From Epsilonproteobacteria bacterium UBA4036 (GTDB taxonomy: Bacteria > Campylobacterota > Campylobacteria > Campylobacterales > Arcobacteraceae), in assembly GCA_002382325.1 (NCBI GenBank), contig DGAG01000010.1, forward strand, positions 186,001 to 250,000: a DNA stretch of 64,000 nucleotides, given 5' to 3'. A model generated the notes under the pieces. It was not told the origin of the DNA, did no database searches, and saw nothing but the letters and a program-made list of their open reading frames with translations. Both the position numbers and the translations under genes were made by a program. This document shows, piece by piece, positions 31,780 to 40,535 of this stretch; position 1 is the first letter of the stretch; the number at the start of each line of letters is the position of its first letter.

Positions 31780-33757
31780 GAAGACTCTCTTCTTTTTTAT
31801 CCTCTTTCTCTTTGAGTTTTTCTTCATGTTTAACTTCAAAGATTTCATGTCTGTTTAGACTGATTCCTTTCATATGCGTTAAAGGAAAAGAAAATGCCAT
31901 TCCTTTTCCTGTTGTCGTAATATGCAAGGCATGAATAATGGCTTGAATAATAGCATTGACTTTAATTTGGGGAAGAATAAATAACAGCAAGACTCCATTG
32001 GATTCAACCGATGTTCTAAAGATATTGTTCATCCCTTCCAAACCAATGCCTTGAGTTTTTAATACGGTTACTCCTGTAGCACCTGCTGTTGTTGCTGCTT
32101 GTAATGCATCCTCTTTTTTATCTTCAGGCACGATAACGACCACCGCATAAAAAGACATCTTTAAAGAGTGTCTTAGATGTGTCCCATCGACATTGACTGT
32201 TGCTAAATCCATATTCTCTGCATCAACTAAGGCATCTCTTAAAATATTTGCCGTTTCAATTTCTGTATCGGATTTAATTCCCAGTTTTTCAGTCAGTATG
32301 CCATAAAGCATCACCGTTAGCATAGGAAAAAGTGAAGCAAATGCAATCAAACCAAATCCATCGATTAAAGGACTTCGTCCTTCAATATTCGTTGCTAATC
32401 CAATCCCCAATGCCGCAACAAGGGGAACAGTTACTGTTGATGTAGTCACTCCTCCACTGTCATAGGCAATAGGAATAATATATTTAGGTGCAATGAAAGT
32501 AAGAATAATCACACAAATATATCCCACAATAATGTAGTAGTGAATATGTCCTCCATCAATAATACGAAATGCCCCCAAAGCAATACCAAAGGCCACGCCA
32601 AAAGAGACGAAGATTCGCAATGCAAAATCATTGATTTTACCATCACTGATCTCTTTGGATTTTTTGGCTATTGCCATGAGTGCCGGCTCTGCCATAGTTG
32701 TTGAAAATCCAATGGCAAAAGAAAAAGCATAAATGACAAAAACCGAATCTCTTTGAGTCAATTGAAATGCCATGGTTTCCCCCAAGGAGAACAACCCCAT
32801 TTCTAACCCTAAAATAAACGCATACAGACCAAATATTACCAAAACAAAACCCAACAAAACCGTTTTTAAATTTTGAATGGCTTTTCTTAATACCCCATAT
32901 TGAAAAAATAAAATGATTAAAATAATGGGTGCAACGTCTCTTAATACTCCTATGATTCCACTTACAATGCTCATAAGTGAAATATTCACAGGAGAAGAAG
33001 CCGTTGTTGTATGAACTGCGACTTGCACAACCTCTTTGGCTTCAACAAAATTATAGACAATGACTCCGTAAATTTGTACAAAAATCATTGGTGTTAATGA
33101 CGCAAAAGCAATCAAACCAAACCCATCAATAACGGGATTTCTGCCTTTAATCGATGATGCCAAGCCAATGCCCAATGCCGCAACAAGTGGAACGGTTACC
33201 GTTGATGTAGTCACTCCCCCTAAGTCATATGCCAATCCAATAATCTCTTGAGGAGCAAAAAAAGTTACCCCAACAACTAAAATATATCCTACAATAATGT
33301 AATAATGGATGGGGTGCCCTTTAATAATCCTAAAAACACCCAATAAAATAGCAAAGCCAACAGAAAGCGCCACAACATATCGTAACATACTGGCATCGAT
33401 TCGTCCACTTGAAATTGAAGCAGCTTTATCTGCAATAACGGCTAATGCAGGTTCTGCTATGGTTGTACCAAAGCCAATAAGAAATCCAAAAAATAAAATC
33501 CAAAAAGTTGATCCTGATTTAGCAAAGCCTTGAGCCAAACCATCTCCCACTGGAAAAATACCGATTTCTAAACCTTGCAGAAATATTGCCAAACCAACAG
33601 CCACAATACATAATCCAATCGCTGTTGAAACCCAGTTTTCAGGAACAGTTTGAATAATCGCCAGTTGGAAAAATAAAATTACTAAAATAATAGGAATTAA
33701 ATCACGAAAAGACTCTTTTAAGAGTTTAAGAAAGAAATTAAATTGCAGCATACTCAT
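31769..33757 (-). CDS. Double DUF1538 membrane transporter with C-terminal P-II-like domain
   Basis: A 662-residue inner-membrane protein built from two homologous DUF1538 halves (about 10-250 and 260-490). Each half repeats the signatures FGTTIAEPALAVIA or FSTTMAEPALMAIA and GGVTTSTVTVPLVAALGIGLA, so the gene arose by internal duplication. The last about 150 residues form a soluble domain (YAVVVIVPEDKKEDALQAA, GATGVTVLKTQG) that resembles the P-II nitrogen-regulator fold, followed by a Lys/Glu-rich tail. DUF1538 proteins are of unknown substrate. It leads a run of four genes ending in mutS7. Confidence 0.82.
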   Translation of the reverse strand: MSMLQFNFFLKLLKESFRDLIPIILVILFFQLAIIQTVPENWVSTAIGLCIVAVGLAIFLQGLEIGIFPVGDGLAQGFAKSGSTFWILFFGFLIGFGTTIAEPALAVIADKAASISSGRIDASMLRYVVALSVGFAILLGVFRIIKGHPIHYYIIVGYILVVGVTFFAPQEIIGLAYDLGGVTTSTVTVPLVAALGIGLASSIKGRNPVIDGFGLIAFASLTPMIFVQIYGVIVYNFVEAKEVVQVAVHTTTASSPVNISLMSIVSGIIGVLRDVAPIILIILFFQYGVLRKAIQNLKTVLLGFVLVIFGLYAFILGLEMGLFSLGETMAFQLTQRDSVFVIYAFSFAIGFSTTMAEPALMAIAKKSKEISDGKINDFALRIFVSFGVAFGIALGAFRIIDGGHIHYYIIVGYICVIILTFIAPKYIIPIAYDSGGVTTSTVTVPLVAALGIGLATNIEGRSPLIDGFGLIAFASLFPMLTVMLYGILTEKLGIKSDTEIETANILRDALVDAENMDLATVNVDGTHLRHSLKMSFYAVVVIVPEDKKEDALQAATTAGATGVTVLKTQGIGLEGMNNIFRTSVESNGVLLLFILPQIKVNAIIQAIIHALHITTTGKGMAFSFPLTHMKGISLNRHEIFEVKHEEKLKEKEDKKEESLHDS

Positions 33758-33836
33758 TCACTTTATTTTAAACTTGAGTAAAATAATATCAAAAGATTAC
33801 AAAAATCTAGGTTTATTAAAAATGAGATTAAAATGT

Positions 33837-33862
33837 GATAAAAGAGAATTTTCTCTTTTATC
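33837..33862 (-). terminator. Hairpin terminator after leuA
   Basis: A 12-bp perfect stem (GATAAAAGAGAA / TTCTCTTTTATC, loop TT) begins 2 bases past the leuA stop, with a U-containing stretch beyond it on the minus strand. Confidence 0.65.
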
Positions 33863-33864
33863 CC

Positions 33865-35418
33865 TTATACTTGATGTTCTTGGTGTTTTGCTAATCGCTC
33901 TTTTTGTGATAAATAAGAGTTCAATGCTCCCAAATAGGCTTTTGCTGTTGCCAACATGGTATCAATACTTAAGCCATGCCCTACAAAAGAGGGTGACGTT
34001 TCATCAAAAGTGACTCGAGTAGTGACTTTAGCTAAAGCATCTTTCCCTTCTGTTACAGCGGTAACTTTATAGTCATTTAATGTTCCATTGTATCCGGTTA
34101 ATCGGTCAATGGTTTTAAAAATTGCATCCATAGTACCATTTCCAATGGCTGCATCACTCATCACTTCATCTTTATATTTAATCGATACTGCTGCTGTTGG
34201 AACACCATTTGAACAATCGCTGATTTGTAATCCAACCAACTCATACGTTTTAATTGAATTTAATGATTCATCGGTGATTAACATTCGAATATCATCATCG
34301 GTGACATCTTTTTTCTTATCTGCCAATAATTTAAATCGGTCAAAAGCGGCATTTAATTCTACTTCACTGACCTTATCAAAACCTAATTGTGAAATCTTAT
34401 CTCGAAATGCAGCTCGACCTGAGTGTTTTCCCAAGATTAAGGTACTCTCTTTATAGACACCCACATCTTCAGGTTTCATAATTTCATACGTTTCTTGATG
34501 TTTTAACACACCATCTTGATGAATTCCACTTTCATGTGAAAAAGCATTTTTACCCACAATGGCTTTATTTTGTTGGGGTTCAACGCCCGTAATGGTTGCA
34601 ACCAATCGGGATGTGGCATAAATTTCAGGAGTGTTAATGGTTGTATATAAATCACCAAAGGCATCTTTTCGTGTTTTTATTGCCATCACTGCCTCTTCTA
34701 AAGCAGAGTTTCCTGCTCTCTCACCTAAACCATTGATGGTGACTTCTATTTGTCTTGCCCCGTTTAACACAGCAGCTAAAGTATTTGCCGTTGCTAAACC
34801 CAAATCGTTATGATTGTGTACAGAAATAATGGCTCGGTTGCCTGCAAAATCACTCAACTCTTTGACCATTGCGCCTAATTCTGTGGGTAATCTGTATCCC
34901 ACTGTATCAGGTAAGTTAATCGTTCTTGCTCCTGCACCAATAACCGCGTCCATAACTTCTTTCATAAATGAAATTTCACTTCGCCCTGCATCTTCCAATG
35001 AGAATTCAACATCATCCACAAATGTCTTAGCATATTGTACGGCGTGAATGGCTCTTTTAATCACTTCATCTTCACTCATTTTTAATTTGTATTTCATATG
35101 AATGGGACTGGTTGCAATAAACGTATGAATTCGGTGCATTGGGGCGTATGATACCGCTTGTCCTGCTTGTTTAATATCGCTTTCAATAGCTCGACTCAAA
35201 GAACAAATACTTGACTTTGTAATCGTTTGTGCAATTCGGCTTACTGCATCAAAATCACCCGGACTTGCTGCTGCAAAACCTGCTTCAATGACATCTACTC
35301 CTAACTTCTCTAATTGCAAAGCCACCTTAATCTTCTCTTCTGTATTCATTGAGCAACCTGGGCTTTGCTCTCCATCTCTTAATGTAGTATCAAATACTAT
35401 AATTTTATTGTTATCCAT
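33865..35418 (-). CDS. leuA: 2-isopropylmalate synthase
   Basis: First committed step of leucine synthesis: condenses 2-oxoisovalerate and acetyl-CoA. The 517-residue protein has the catalytic barrel with DTTLRDGEQSPG (R14, D15) near the N-terminus, the metal motif SVHNHNDLG, and a complete C-terminal LeuA-dimer regulatory domain that binds leucine. AAAAAGG lies before the ATG. Upstream there is a consensus promoter and a short open frame with four consecutive leucine codons, so leuA is probably controlled by ribosome-mediated attenuation in addition to feedback inhibition. leuBCD are not in the window. Confidence 0.96.
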   Translation of the reverse strand: MDNNKIIVFDTTLRDGEQSPGCSMNTEEKIKVALQLEKLGVDVIEAGFAAASPGDFDAVSRIAQTITKSSICSLSRAIESDIKQAGQAVSYAPMHRIHTFIATSPIHMKYKLKMSEDEVIKRAIHAVQYAKTFVDDVEFSLEDAGRSEISFMKEVMDAVIGAGARTINLPDTVGYRLPTELGAMVKELSDFAGNRAIISVHNHNDLGLATANTLAAVLNGARQIEVTINGLGERAGNSALEEAVMAIKTRKDAFGDLYTTINTPEIYATSRLVATITGVEPQQNKAIVGKNAFSHESGIHQDGVLKHQETYEIMKPEDVGVYKESTLILGKHSGRAAFRDKISQLGFDKVSEVELNAAFDRFKLLADKKKDVTDDDIRMLITDESLNSIKTYELVGLQISDCSNGVPTAAVSIKYKDEVMSDAAIGNGTMDAIFKTIDRLTGYNGTLNDYKVTAVTEGKDALAKVTTRVTFDETSPSFVGHGLSIDTMLATAKAYLGALNSYLSQKERLAKHQEHQV

Positions 35419-35455
35419 TGTATTACCTTTTTAAATTGTCTTAATTATATCTATT

Positions 35456-35493
35456 TTTTAATAAAAAAATAAAAAACTGTTTGCGAAATAGGG
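35456..35493 (-). terminator. Possible attenuator ahead of leuA
   Basis: On the minus strand, CTATTT and AAACAG can form a 6-bp stem with one mismatch around loop CGC, followed by a long U-rich tract (TTTTTTATTTTTTT). The stem is weak, and I did not find a clear competing antiterminator, so the call is tentative. A TATAAT at 35444-35449 could also give leuA its own promoter. Confidence 0.3.
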
Positions 35494-35512
35494 TTGTTAA
35501 TTTTGTATAAAA

Positions 35513-35590
35513 TTAGAGGGAAAATTGAAGAAGCAGAAGAGTATAAACGCTTTTAATGACGTGATTATTTTGAAAATCAAATGTTTTCAT
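35513..35590 (-). CDS. leuL: Leucine-rich leader peptide upstream of leuA
   Basis: A 25-codon frame starting with ATG after a strong AAAAAAAGGAGAG site. Its second half reads TLLLLQFSL, with four consecutive leucine codons (CTT CTG CTT CTT) and a fifth just before the stop. The spacing from a consensus promoter gives a leader of only about 20 bases. It ends 94 bases before leuA. Such leucine-codon clusters are the hallmark of attenuation leader peptides; leucyl-tRNA shortage would stall the ribosome here. Confidence 0.7.
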   Translation of the reverse strand: MKTFDFQNNHVIKSVYTLLLLQFSL

Positions 35591-35617
35591 GGTACTCTCC
35601 TTTTTTTGTAATAGCAA

Positions 35618-35646
35618 ATTATAGTTTATAATTTTAGCTTTGTCAA
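35618..35646 (-). promoter_or_regulatory. Consensus sigma-70 promoter of the leu leader
   Basis: TTGACA-N17-TATAAT on the minus strand, a perfect consensus. The -35 hexamer abuts the end of the ftsH terminator with one base between them. Confidence 0.85.
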
Positions 35647-35647
35647 T

Positions 35648-35673
35648 AAAAAAAAGGAATTTTCCTTTTTTTT
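35648..35673 (-). terminator. Terminator after ftsH
   Basis: A 12-bp stem (eight A plus GGAA pairing with TTCC plus eight T), loop TT, starts 2 bases past the ftsH stop, with the T run forming the terminator tract. Confidence 0.75.
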
Positions 35674-35675
35674 AT

Positions 35676-37700
35676 TTAATTTTTTAAAATATCATCCGAT
35701 GGATTTTTATCATCACTATTTGAAGCAATTGGCTCATTGGTATGTTCATCGATTTCATCGGTATGCAAATCACCTTCTTCAAAAACAGTTCCCCCGTTTT
35801 CTTTGATGATTTCACGAACACGTTTCCCTTCAATAACTTCTATATCCAGAAGCTCTTTGGTCATTTGCTCAATGGCAGCACTGTGCTCTTTTAATTCATT
35901 CATTACGATTTCATACCGTTCATTCAAGGTATTTTTAATATGTTCGTCCAAACCTTTTGCCATATCATCGGAGAAATCTTTTTGAGTTTGTCCCCCTAGA
36001 AATTGATTGCTTCTTTTTTCTAAGACCATCAAGCCAGCAATTTCACTCATCCCATAAATGGTTGCCATGGATTTAATAATATCCGTTGCTCTGTCTAAGT
36101 CATTGCCTGCACCCGTACTGATCTCTCCAATAAAGACTTGCTCTGCAGCTCGTCCTCCTAATAATACATCCACTTCAGCTATAAGCTCATGTTTTTGCAT
36201 TAAATATTTGTTCTCTTCTGGAGTATTAAGAGTATATCCAAGGGCAGCAAGTCCTCTTGGCACAATTGAAACTTTATTAACTTTCTTAGCCCCTTTGGTA
36301 ATTTCTGCAATTAAGGCATGTCCACTTTCATGGTAAGCAACAATTTTTCTCTCTTTAGGAGAGATTCTTCGTGATTTCTTTTCAAGCCCTGCGATTTGTC
36401 TTTCAACAGCCTCTTTAAAATCACTTTTTGCCACCTCTTCTTTATTCGCTCGACCTGCTAAAAGTGCTGCTTCATTGATAATGTTGGCTAAATCTGCTCC
36501 GGCTAGTCCTGCTGTCATTCGAGCGATTTCAACCAAATCAACATCTTTTGCCAATTTGACGTTTTTAATATGGACTTTTAAAATCTCAACTCGACCTTCA
36601 AAATCGGGTTTATCAACAAGTACTTGTCGGTCAAATCGTCCTGGTCGTAATAAGGCAGGGTCAAGAACTTCTGGACGGTTAGTTGCTGCAAGAACAATTA
36701 CAGGGGCACTTTCAGTTGCAAACCCGTCCATCTCTGCTAAAAGCTGATTAAGCGTTTGTTCTCTTTCATCGTTTCCACCCATTGGACCACCTGAAGCCCT
36801 ACTTTTCCCAATCGCATCAATTTCATCAATAAAAATAATAGCCGGTGCTACTTTTTTGGCTTGTTCAAATAAATCTCGAACTCTTGAAGCCCCTACACCC
36901 ACAAACATCTCAATAAATGCGGATCCTGAAACACTTAAAAACTCAACATCGGCCTCACCTGCAACGGCTTTGGCTAAAAGTGTTTTACCGGTACCCGGAG
37001 GGCCTACTAAAAGAACCCCTTTAGGAATTTGAGCCCCCAATTTAATATATCGATCGGGTGATTTTAAAAAGTCAACCACTTCTTGGACTTCTTCTTTGGC
37101 TTCTTTATTTCCTGCCATATCTTCAAATTTTACATTGGGTTTTTCAGAATTAATCATTTTTTTAGAACTGCCAATTCCAAGAAGGCCACCGCCTCCTCCG
37201 CCCATGCTTTTTTGCATTCGCCGTGCTAAAAACATCCAAATGGCAAAAAAGATAAAAATGGGTAAAACCCAACCAAAAAGCATATCTGCCAATAAATTCT
37301 CTTCGCTTACGCCTCCATAAGCAATCCCATTTTGTTCCAATTGAGGAATTAAGGTATCATCGGGAATAACTCTTCGTGCATTGTACGCAATAATTCCAGT
37401 GGCTGTCTGTTTTGAAATGGCTTTAACTGTGGTATTTCCAATTCCAACATACTCAATTTGTCCACTGTTGATGAGTTTTTTAAGTTCAGAGTATGGCACT
37501 GTTTTTTGTTGAGTGGTTCCATACGATTGAATTTGACCATTAGTAGGTCCTGTTGTTTCATTTTGAGGAAACAGTGTTTTAAACACAAAAATTGTTACAA
37601 TTGAAAAAAGAACAAAAACCAAAAGAGGGTTGTTGTTAAAAAAATTGTTGTTGTTCCCCTCGTTTTTATTGTTCTGATTATTATCTTTTCTTTTTGCCAT
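35676..37700 (-). CDS. ftsH: ATP-dependent zinc metalloprotease FtsH
   Basis: Membrane-anchored AAA+ protease that degrades misfolded membrane and regulatory proteins. The 674-residue protein has an asparagine-rich N-terminus, transmembrane helices at about 24-42 and 141-160, Walker A GPPGTGKT (233-240), Walker B IIFIDEID (from 288), and the zinc motif HESGH (457-461). The C-terminal tail is acidic. A good AGGAGTTAAATAT site precedes the ATG. It lies 12 bases downstream of prmA and is closed by its own terminator. Confidence 0.97.
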   Translation of the reverse strand: MAKRKDNNQNNKNEGNNNNFFNNNPLLVFVLFSIVTIFVFKTLFPQNETTGPTNGQIQSYGTTQQKTVPYSELKKLINSGQIEYVGIGNTTVKAISKQTATGIIAYNARRVIPDDTLIPQLEQNGIAYGGVSEENLLADMLFGWVLPIFIFFAIWMFLARRMQKSMGGGGGGLLGIGSSKKMINSEKPNVKFEDMAGNKEAKEEVQEVVDFLKSPDRYIKLGAQIPKGVLLVGPPGTGKTLLAKAVAGEADVEFLSVSGSAFIEMFVGVGASRVRDLFEQAKKVAPAIIFIDEIDAIGKSRASGGPMGGNDEREQTLNQLLAEMDGFATESAPVIVLAATNRPEVLDPALLRPGRFDRQVLVDKPDFEGRVEILKVHIKNVKLAKDVDLVEIARMTAGLAGADLANIINEAALLAGRANKEEVAKSDFKEAVERQIAGLEKKSRRISPKERKIVAYHESGHALIAEITKGAKKVNKVSIVPRGLAALGYTLNTPEENKYLMQKHELIAEVDVLLGGRAAEQVFIGEISTGAGNDLDRATDIIKSMATIYGMSEIAGLMVLEKRSNQFLGGQTQKDFSDDMAKGLDEHIKNTLNERYEIVMNELKEHSAAIEQMTKELLDIEVIEGKRVREIIKENGGTVFEEGDLHTDEIDEHTNEPIASNSDDKNPSDDILKN

Positions 37701-37712
37701 ATATTTAACTCC

Positions 37713-38519
37713 TTAAATGGTGTAAACCAAAGTTACCCATTCATTTTTTTGAATAACTTCTATTTGTTTTAAATCTTTATACTTATTTTCAACTTTTGAC
37801 AAATGTTTATCTAAAATTCCTGAAAGAATGAGTATACCATTTTCTTTCATACATTTTTTTAAATCACTTGCAATCATTGCTAAAATATCAGCAACAATAT
37901 TAGCAACCACAATATCATATTTTTTTGTTGTTTTTGAAATTGAACCAACCCACGCCTCATCATAAAAGGTTTCATTGATGTTAAAATTCTCTTTTGCATC
38001 TTTGATAGCATTTTCATCGGTATCGCAAATATCAACTTGTGCGCCTAATTTTGAAGCTGCAATTGCTAAAATCCCACTGCCACACCCCACATCAACCAAG
38101 GTTTGACCCGATTGAACATATTTATCCAATGCAATTAAACAATTGCTGGTGGTTTCATGATGCCCAGAACCAAACGATAAAGAGGGGTCAATAAAAATAT
38201 TCACTAACTCTTCTTTGGGCTCTTTCCATGTGGGTAAAATATAAAAAACCCCCACTTGAACCGCATCAATGCTTTGTTTGTATTTATTAACCCAATCTTC
38301 ATTTTTAAGTTGTTGCAGTTTTGTTTCACACTCTGCATTTAACTGCTTTGCAAACGTTTTAATGCCAAATTCAATATCGCTTAAATCATCTTCACTTCTT
38401 AAAATCAGTATACCATCATCTTCTTCAATGGCTTCATTGGTCAATGATGTAATTAAATCTAAAAAAATATCGTATTGGATTTTGGGTTTAACTCTTAATT
38501 CATAATAAAATTCTAACAA
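37713..38519 (-). CDS. prmA: Ribosomal protein L11 methyltransferase
   Basis: SAM-dependent enzyme that trimethylates ribosomal protein L11. The 268-residue protein has an N-terminal L11-binding domain (to about 110), the run PSLSFGSGHHETT, the SAM motif DVGCGSGILAIAA, and the substrate motif VVANIVADIL, matching the NPPY-type position as N-I-V-A. Its order prmA-ftsH, with 12 bases between, suggests one transcript. Confidence 0.92.
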   Translation of the reverse strand: MLEFYYELRVKPKIQYDIFLDLITSLTNEAIEEDDGILILRSEDDLSDIEFGIKTFAKQLNAECETKLQQLKNEDWVNKYKQSIDAVQVGVFYILPTWKEPKEELVNIFIDPSLSFGSGHHETTSNCLIALDKYVQSGQTLVDVGCGSGILAIAASKLGAQVDICDTDENAIKDAKENFNINETFYDEAWVGSISKTTKKYDIVVANIVADILAMIASDLKKCMKENGILILSGILDKHLSKVENKYKDLKQIEVIQKNEWVTLVYTI

Positions 38520-38565
38520 TCATTCTTTCCTTTTTTAAAAGTCAATCATTTTATCCAATAGTTGT

Positions 38566-39501
38566 TTAAAAAAAACTCTCACACATATCTCTCATAATAT
38601 GCACATCGCTGATTCGATTGATAATCTCTCGAAACTCAGTTGCCCCTGTATAGCCTTTGGAGTAGGAGTGCAACAGTTTTCGAAACATAATTGCCCCATA
38701 CTCACCATGAAATTTCAGCATCGCGTCATAGTGTTTTAAAATAATCTCTTTTTTTAATTCATTTGAAATGGCATCATCTTCTAAGTGGTGCTTAATTTGA
38801 TAAAAAACCCAAGGTTTTCCAATGGCACCTCGCCCAATCATGACTCCATCGGCTTTGGTATATTCCAATACCTCTTGAGCTTTTTTATAATCTTTAATAT
38901 CGCCATTGGCAATAACAGGGATATTGACACTCTCTTTCATTATTTTAATGGCATCATAATCCACAGGAGCTTTGTATGCACCGGCTCGGGTTCGTCCATG
39001 TACAGACATAAAATCAACGCCACACGCTTCAACAGCTTTTGCAATATCTACAGGAATTTTTTCATTGACACCAATTCTCACTTTAGCACTGGTGTACTCT
39101 TTTTTTGAGTATTGTTTAATTGTACTTAATATGCTTTCAAGTTTTTTCAAATCTCCTAAAAGATTTGAGCCACTGCCATGATTGAACACTTTAGGAGCAG
39201 GACAGCCACAATTTAAATCGATGCCATCAATGCCATCAATGTCATTTAAAATTTCAACCGCATCACGTATAAGCTCAGGTTTGTTGCCCGAAATTTGAAT
39301 AAAATAGGGATCTTCATTGTCACTTTTCTCAAGCATCTTAAACGTTTTTTTAGAGTTATAGACCAATGCGTTAGAGGAGATCATTTCAGAAATAGTTAAA
39401 TCAGCCCCAAACTGCTTAACAACACTTCTAAAGGGTAAATCGGTATATCCAGCAAGGGGAGCCAACACCACTAGGGGTTGGCTAAAATCAAGTTTTTTCA
39501 T
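38566..39501 (-). CDS. dus: tRNA-dihydrouridine synthase
   Basis: FMN-dependent reductase that forms dihydrouridine in tRNA D loops. The 311-residue TIM-barrel protein has APLAGYTDLPFR near the N-terminus, the catalytic C100 in DLNCGCPAPK, HGRTR, and the FMN phosphate motifs IANGDI and GVMIGRGAIGKPW. It appears to be the DusB-like bacterial form. It follows the next membrane-protein gene by 2 bases. The order accD-rlmH-dksA-membrane protein-dus matches what I recall from Campylobacter jejuni. Confidence 0.93.
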   Translation of the reverse strand: MKKLDFSQPLVVLAPLAGYTDLPFRSVVKQFGADLTISEMISSNALVYNSKKTFKMLEKSDNEDPYFIQISGNKPELIRDAVEILNDIDGIDGIDLNCGCPAPKVFNHGSGSNLLGDLKKLESILSTIKQYSKKEYTSAKVRIGVNEKIPVDIAKAVEACGVDFMSVHGRTRAGAYKAPVDYDAIKIMKESVNIPVIANGDIKDYKKAQEVLEYTKADGVMIGRGAIGKPWVFYQIKHHLEDDAISNELKKEIILKHYDAMLKFHGEYGAIMFRKLLHSYSKGYTGATEFREIINRISDVHIMRDMCESFF

Positions 39502-39503
39502 GG

Positions 39504-40517
39504 TTATTTATAGTAGCAAATTGAGTCAAGTGTGTATTGTTTTCCAGAATCTTTTAATTCAAGTAAGGCTTTAAAAGCAGTTAATTCATCTGAAGAGGTA
39601 CTGCTAAAAATATCTCTGATTTTATCTATCATTTCATACTCAAATAAAATGTAAACATACGCATCCAAAGCGGCTTCATTGGCGTTAGACAACTCTTCAA
39701 ATAATCCTATGATTTCATCGGGAGTTAAACTTGTTTTATAAAGTTTTGCGATTTCCAAAAACTCTTGTTTGTTCAATTCAGTTTGTTTGATGTACTTAAT
39801 CAACTCTTCTGAACTGAGTGAAAACTCTGCTTGAGCTGAATCTTTTTTGAAAAGCTCTTGAATCATTGATTTGCTCAATTTTAGATTGGGTAAGATTTTT
39901 TTCAAGGTGGTCATTGATTTATCATTTAAGACCTTCGTAAAGGCTGCTTCAATCTCTTTTTGTGTATAATTGGCTGATTTTTTTAACACTTCAATCGCCC
40001 AATCGGCTTGTTCATTAATTTTATTGATATTATTAGCAATCGCAATTTCATTGTTGGCATTAAGCTTATAATTCAATGAAACAAATTTTTGATTTTTTAT
40101 CTCAATTAAACTTTTTGCTAAATCATTAATTTCACTGTTTTTTGATGTAAAATCATCCGAACTAATTTGAACATCCACTTGTGAAAGAATCTCACCTAAT
40201 TCTTGAAATATCGGGTTTTTAAATTTAATTGTTTCATCTTTTTTCAATAACTTATTTTTTATCAGCTTAATCATATTGCTTTCATCTTTATTCAATGATG
40301 ATGTGACCATATATCCTTTTAGCCCATAAAAAATCATATGAAAGACAGATGCTACAAATAACACCAATAAAGGTAAAATCACCCACAATGCCACTGGCAA
40401 CAATAACGTGGTATCAAACAGTGTAATTTGATAATCCGTTTGCGCAATGCTAAAAACATAAGCAGCAACTGCAGCTATAAAAATAACCGATGCAACAATG
40501 TATTTTTTTAATCCCAT
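39504..40517 (-). CDS. Uncharacterised membrane protein of the dus-dksA cluster
   Basis: A 337-residue protein with two N-terminal transmembrane helices (about 6-25 and 38-62) and a long, largely helical cytoplasmic domain rich in Lys, Glu, Asn and Leu. No catalytic motif is visible. It is tightly packed between dksA and dus, and a similar protein appears to occupy this place in other Campylobacterota, so it is likely conserved in the class. I cannot assign a function. Confidence 0.75.
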   Translation of the reverse strand: MGLKKYIVASVIFIAAVAAYVFSIAQTDYQITLFDTTLLLPVALWVILPLLVLFVASVFHMIFYGLKGYMVTSSLNKDESNMIKLIKNKLLKKDETIKFKNPIFQELGEILSQVDVQISSDDFTSKNSEINDLAKSLIEIKNQKFVSLNYKLNANNEIAIANNINKINEQADWAIEVLKKSANYTQKEIEAAFTKVLNDKSMTTLKKILPNLKLSKSMIQELFKKDSAQAEFSLSSEELIKYIKQTELNKQEFLEIAKLYKTSLTPDEIIGLFEELSNANEAALDAYVYILFEYEMIDKIRDIFSSTSSDELTAFKALLELKDSGKQYTLDSICYYK

Positions 40518-40535
40518 AATATTTTCCTTATATTT

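Noticed and set aside
35419..35646. T-box or other riboswitch ahead of leuA
   Set aside because: No T-box sequence or stem I-like structure seen; the Leu-codon leader peptide explains the region better.
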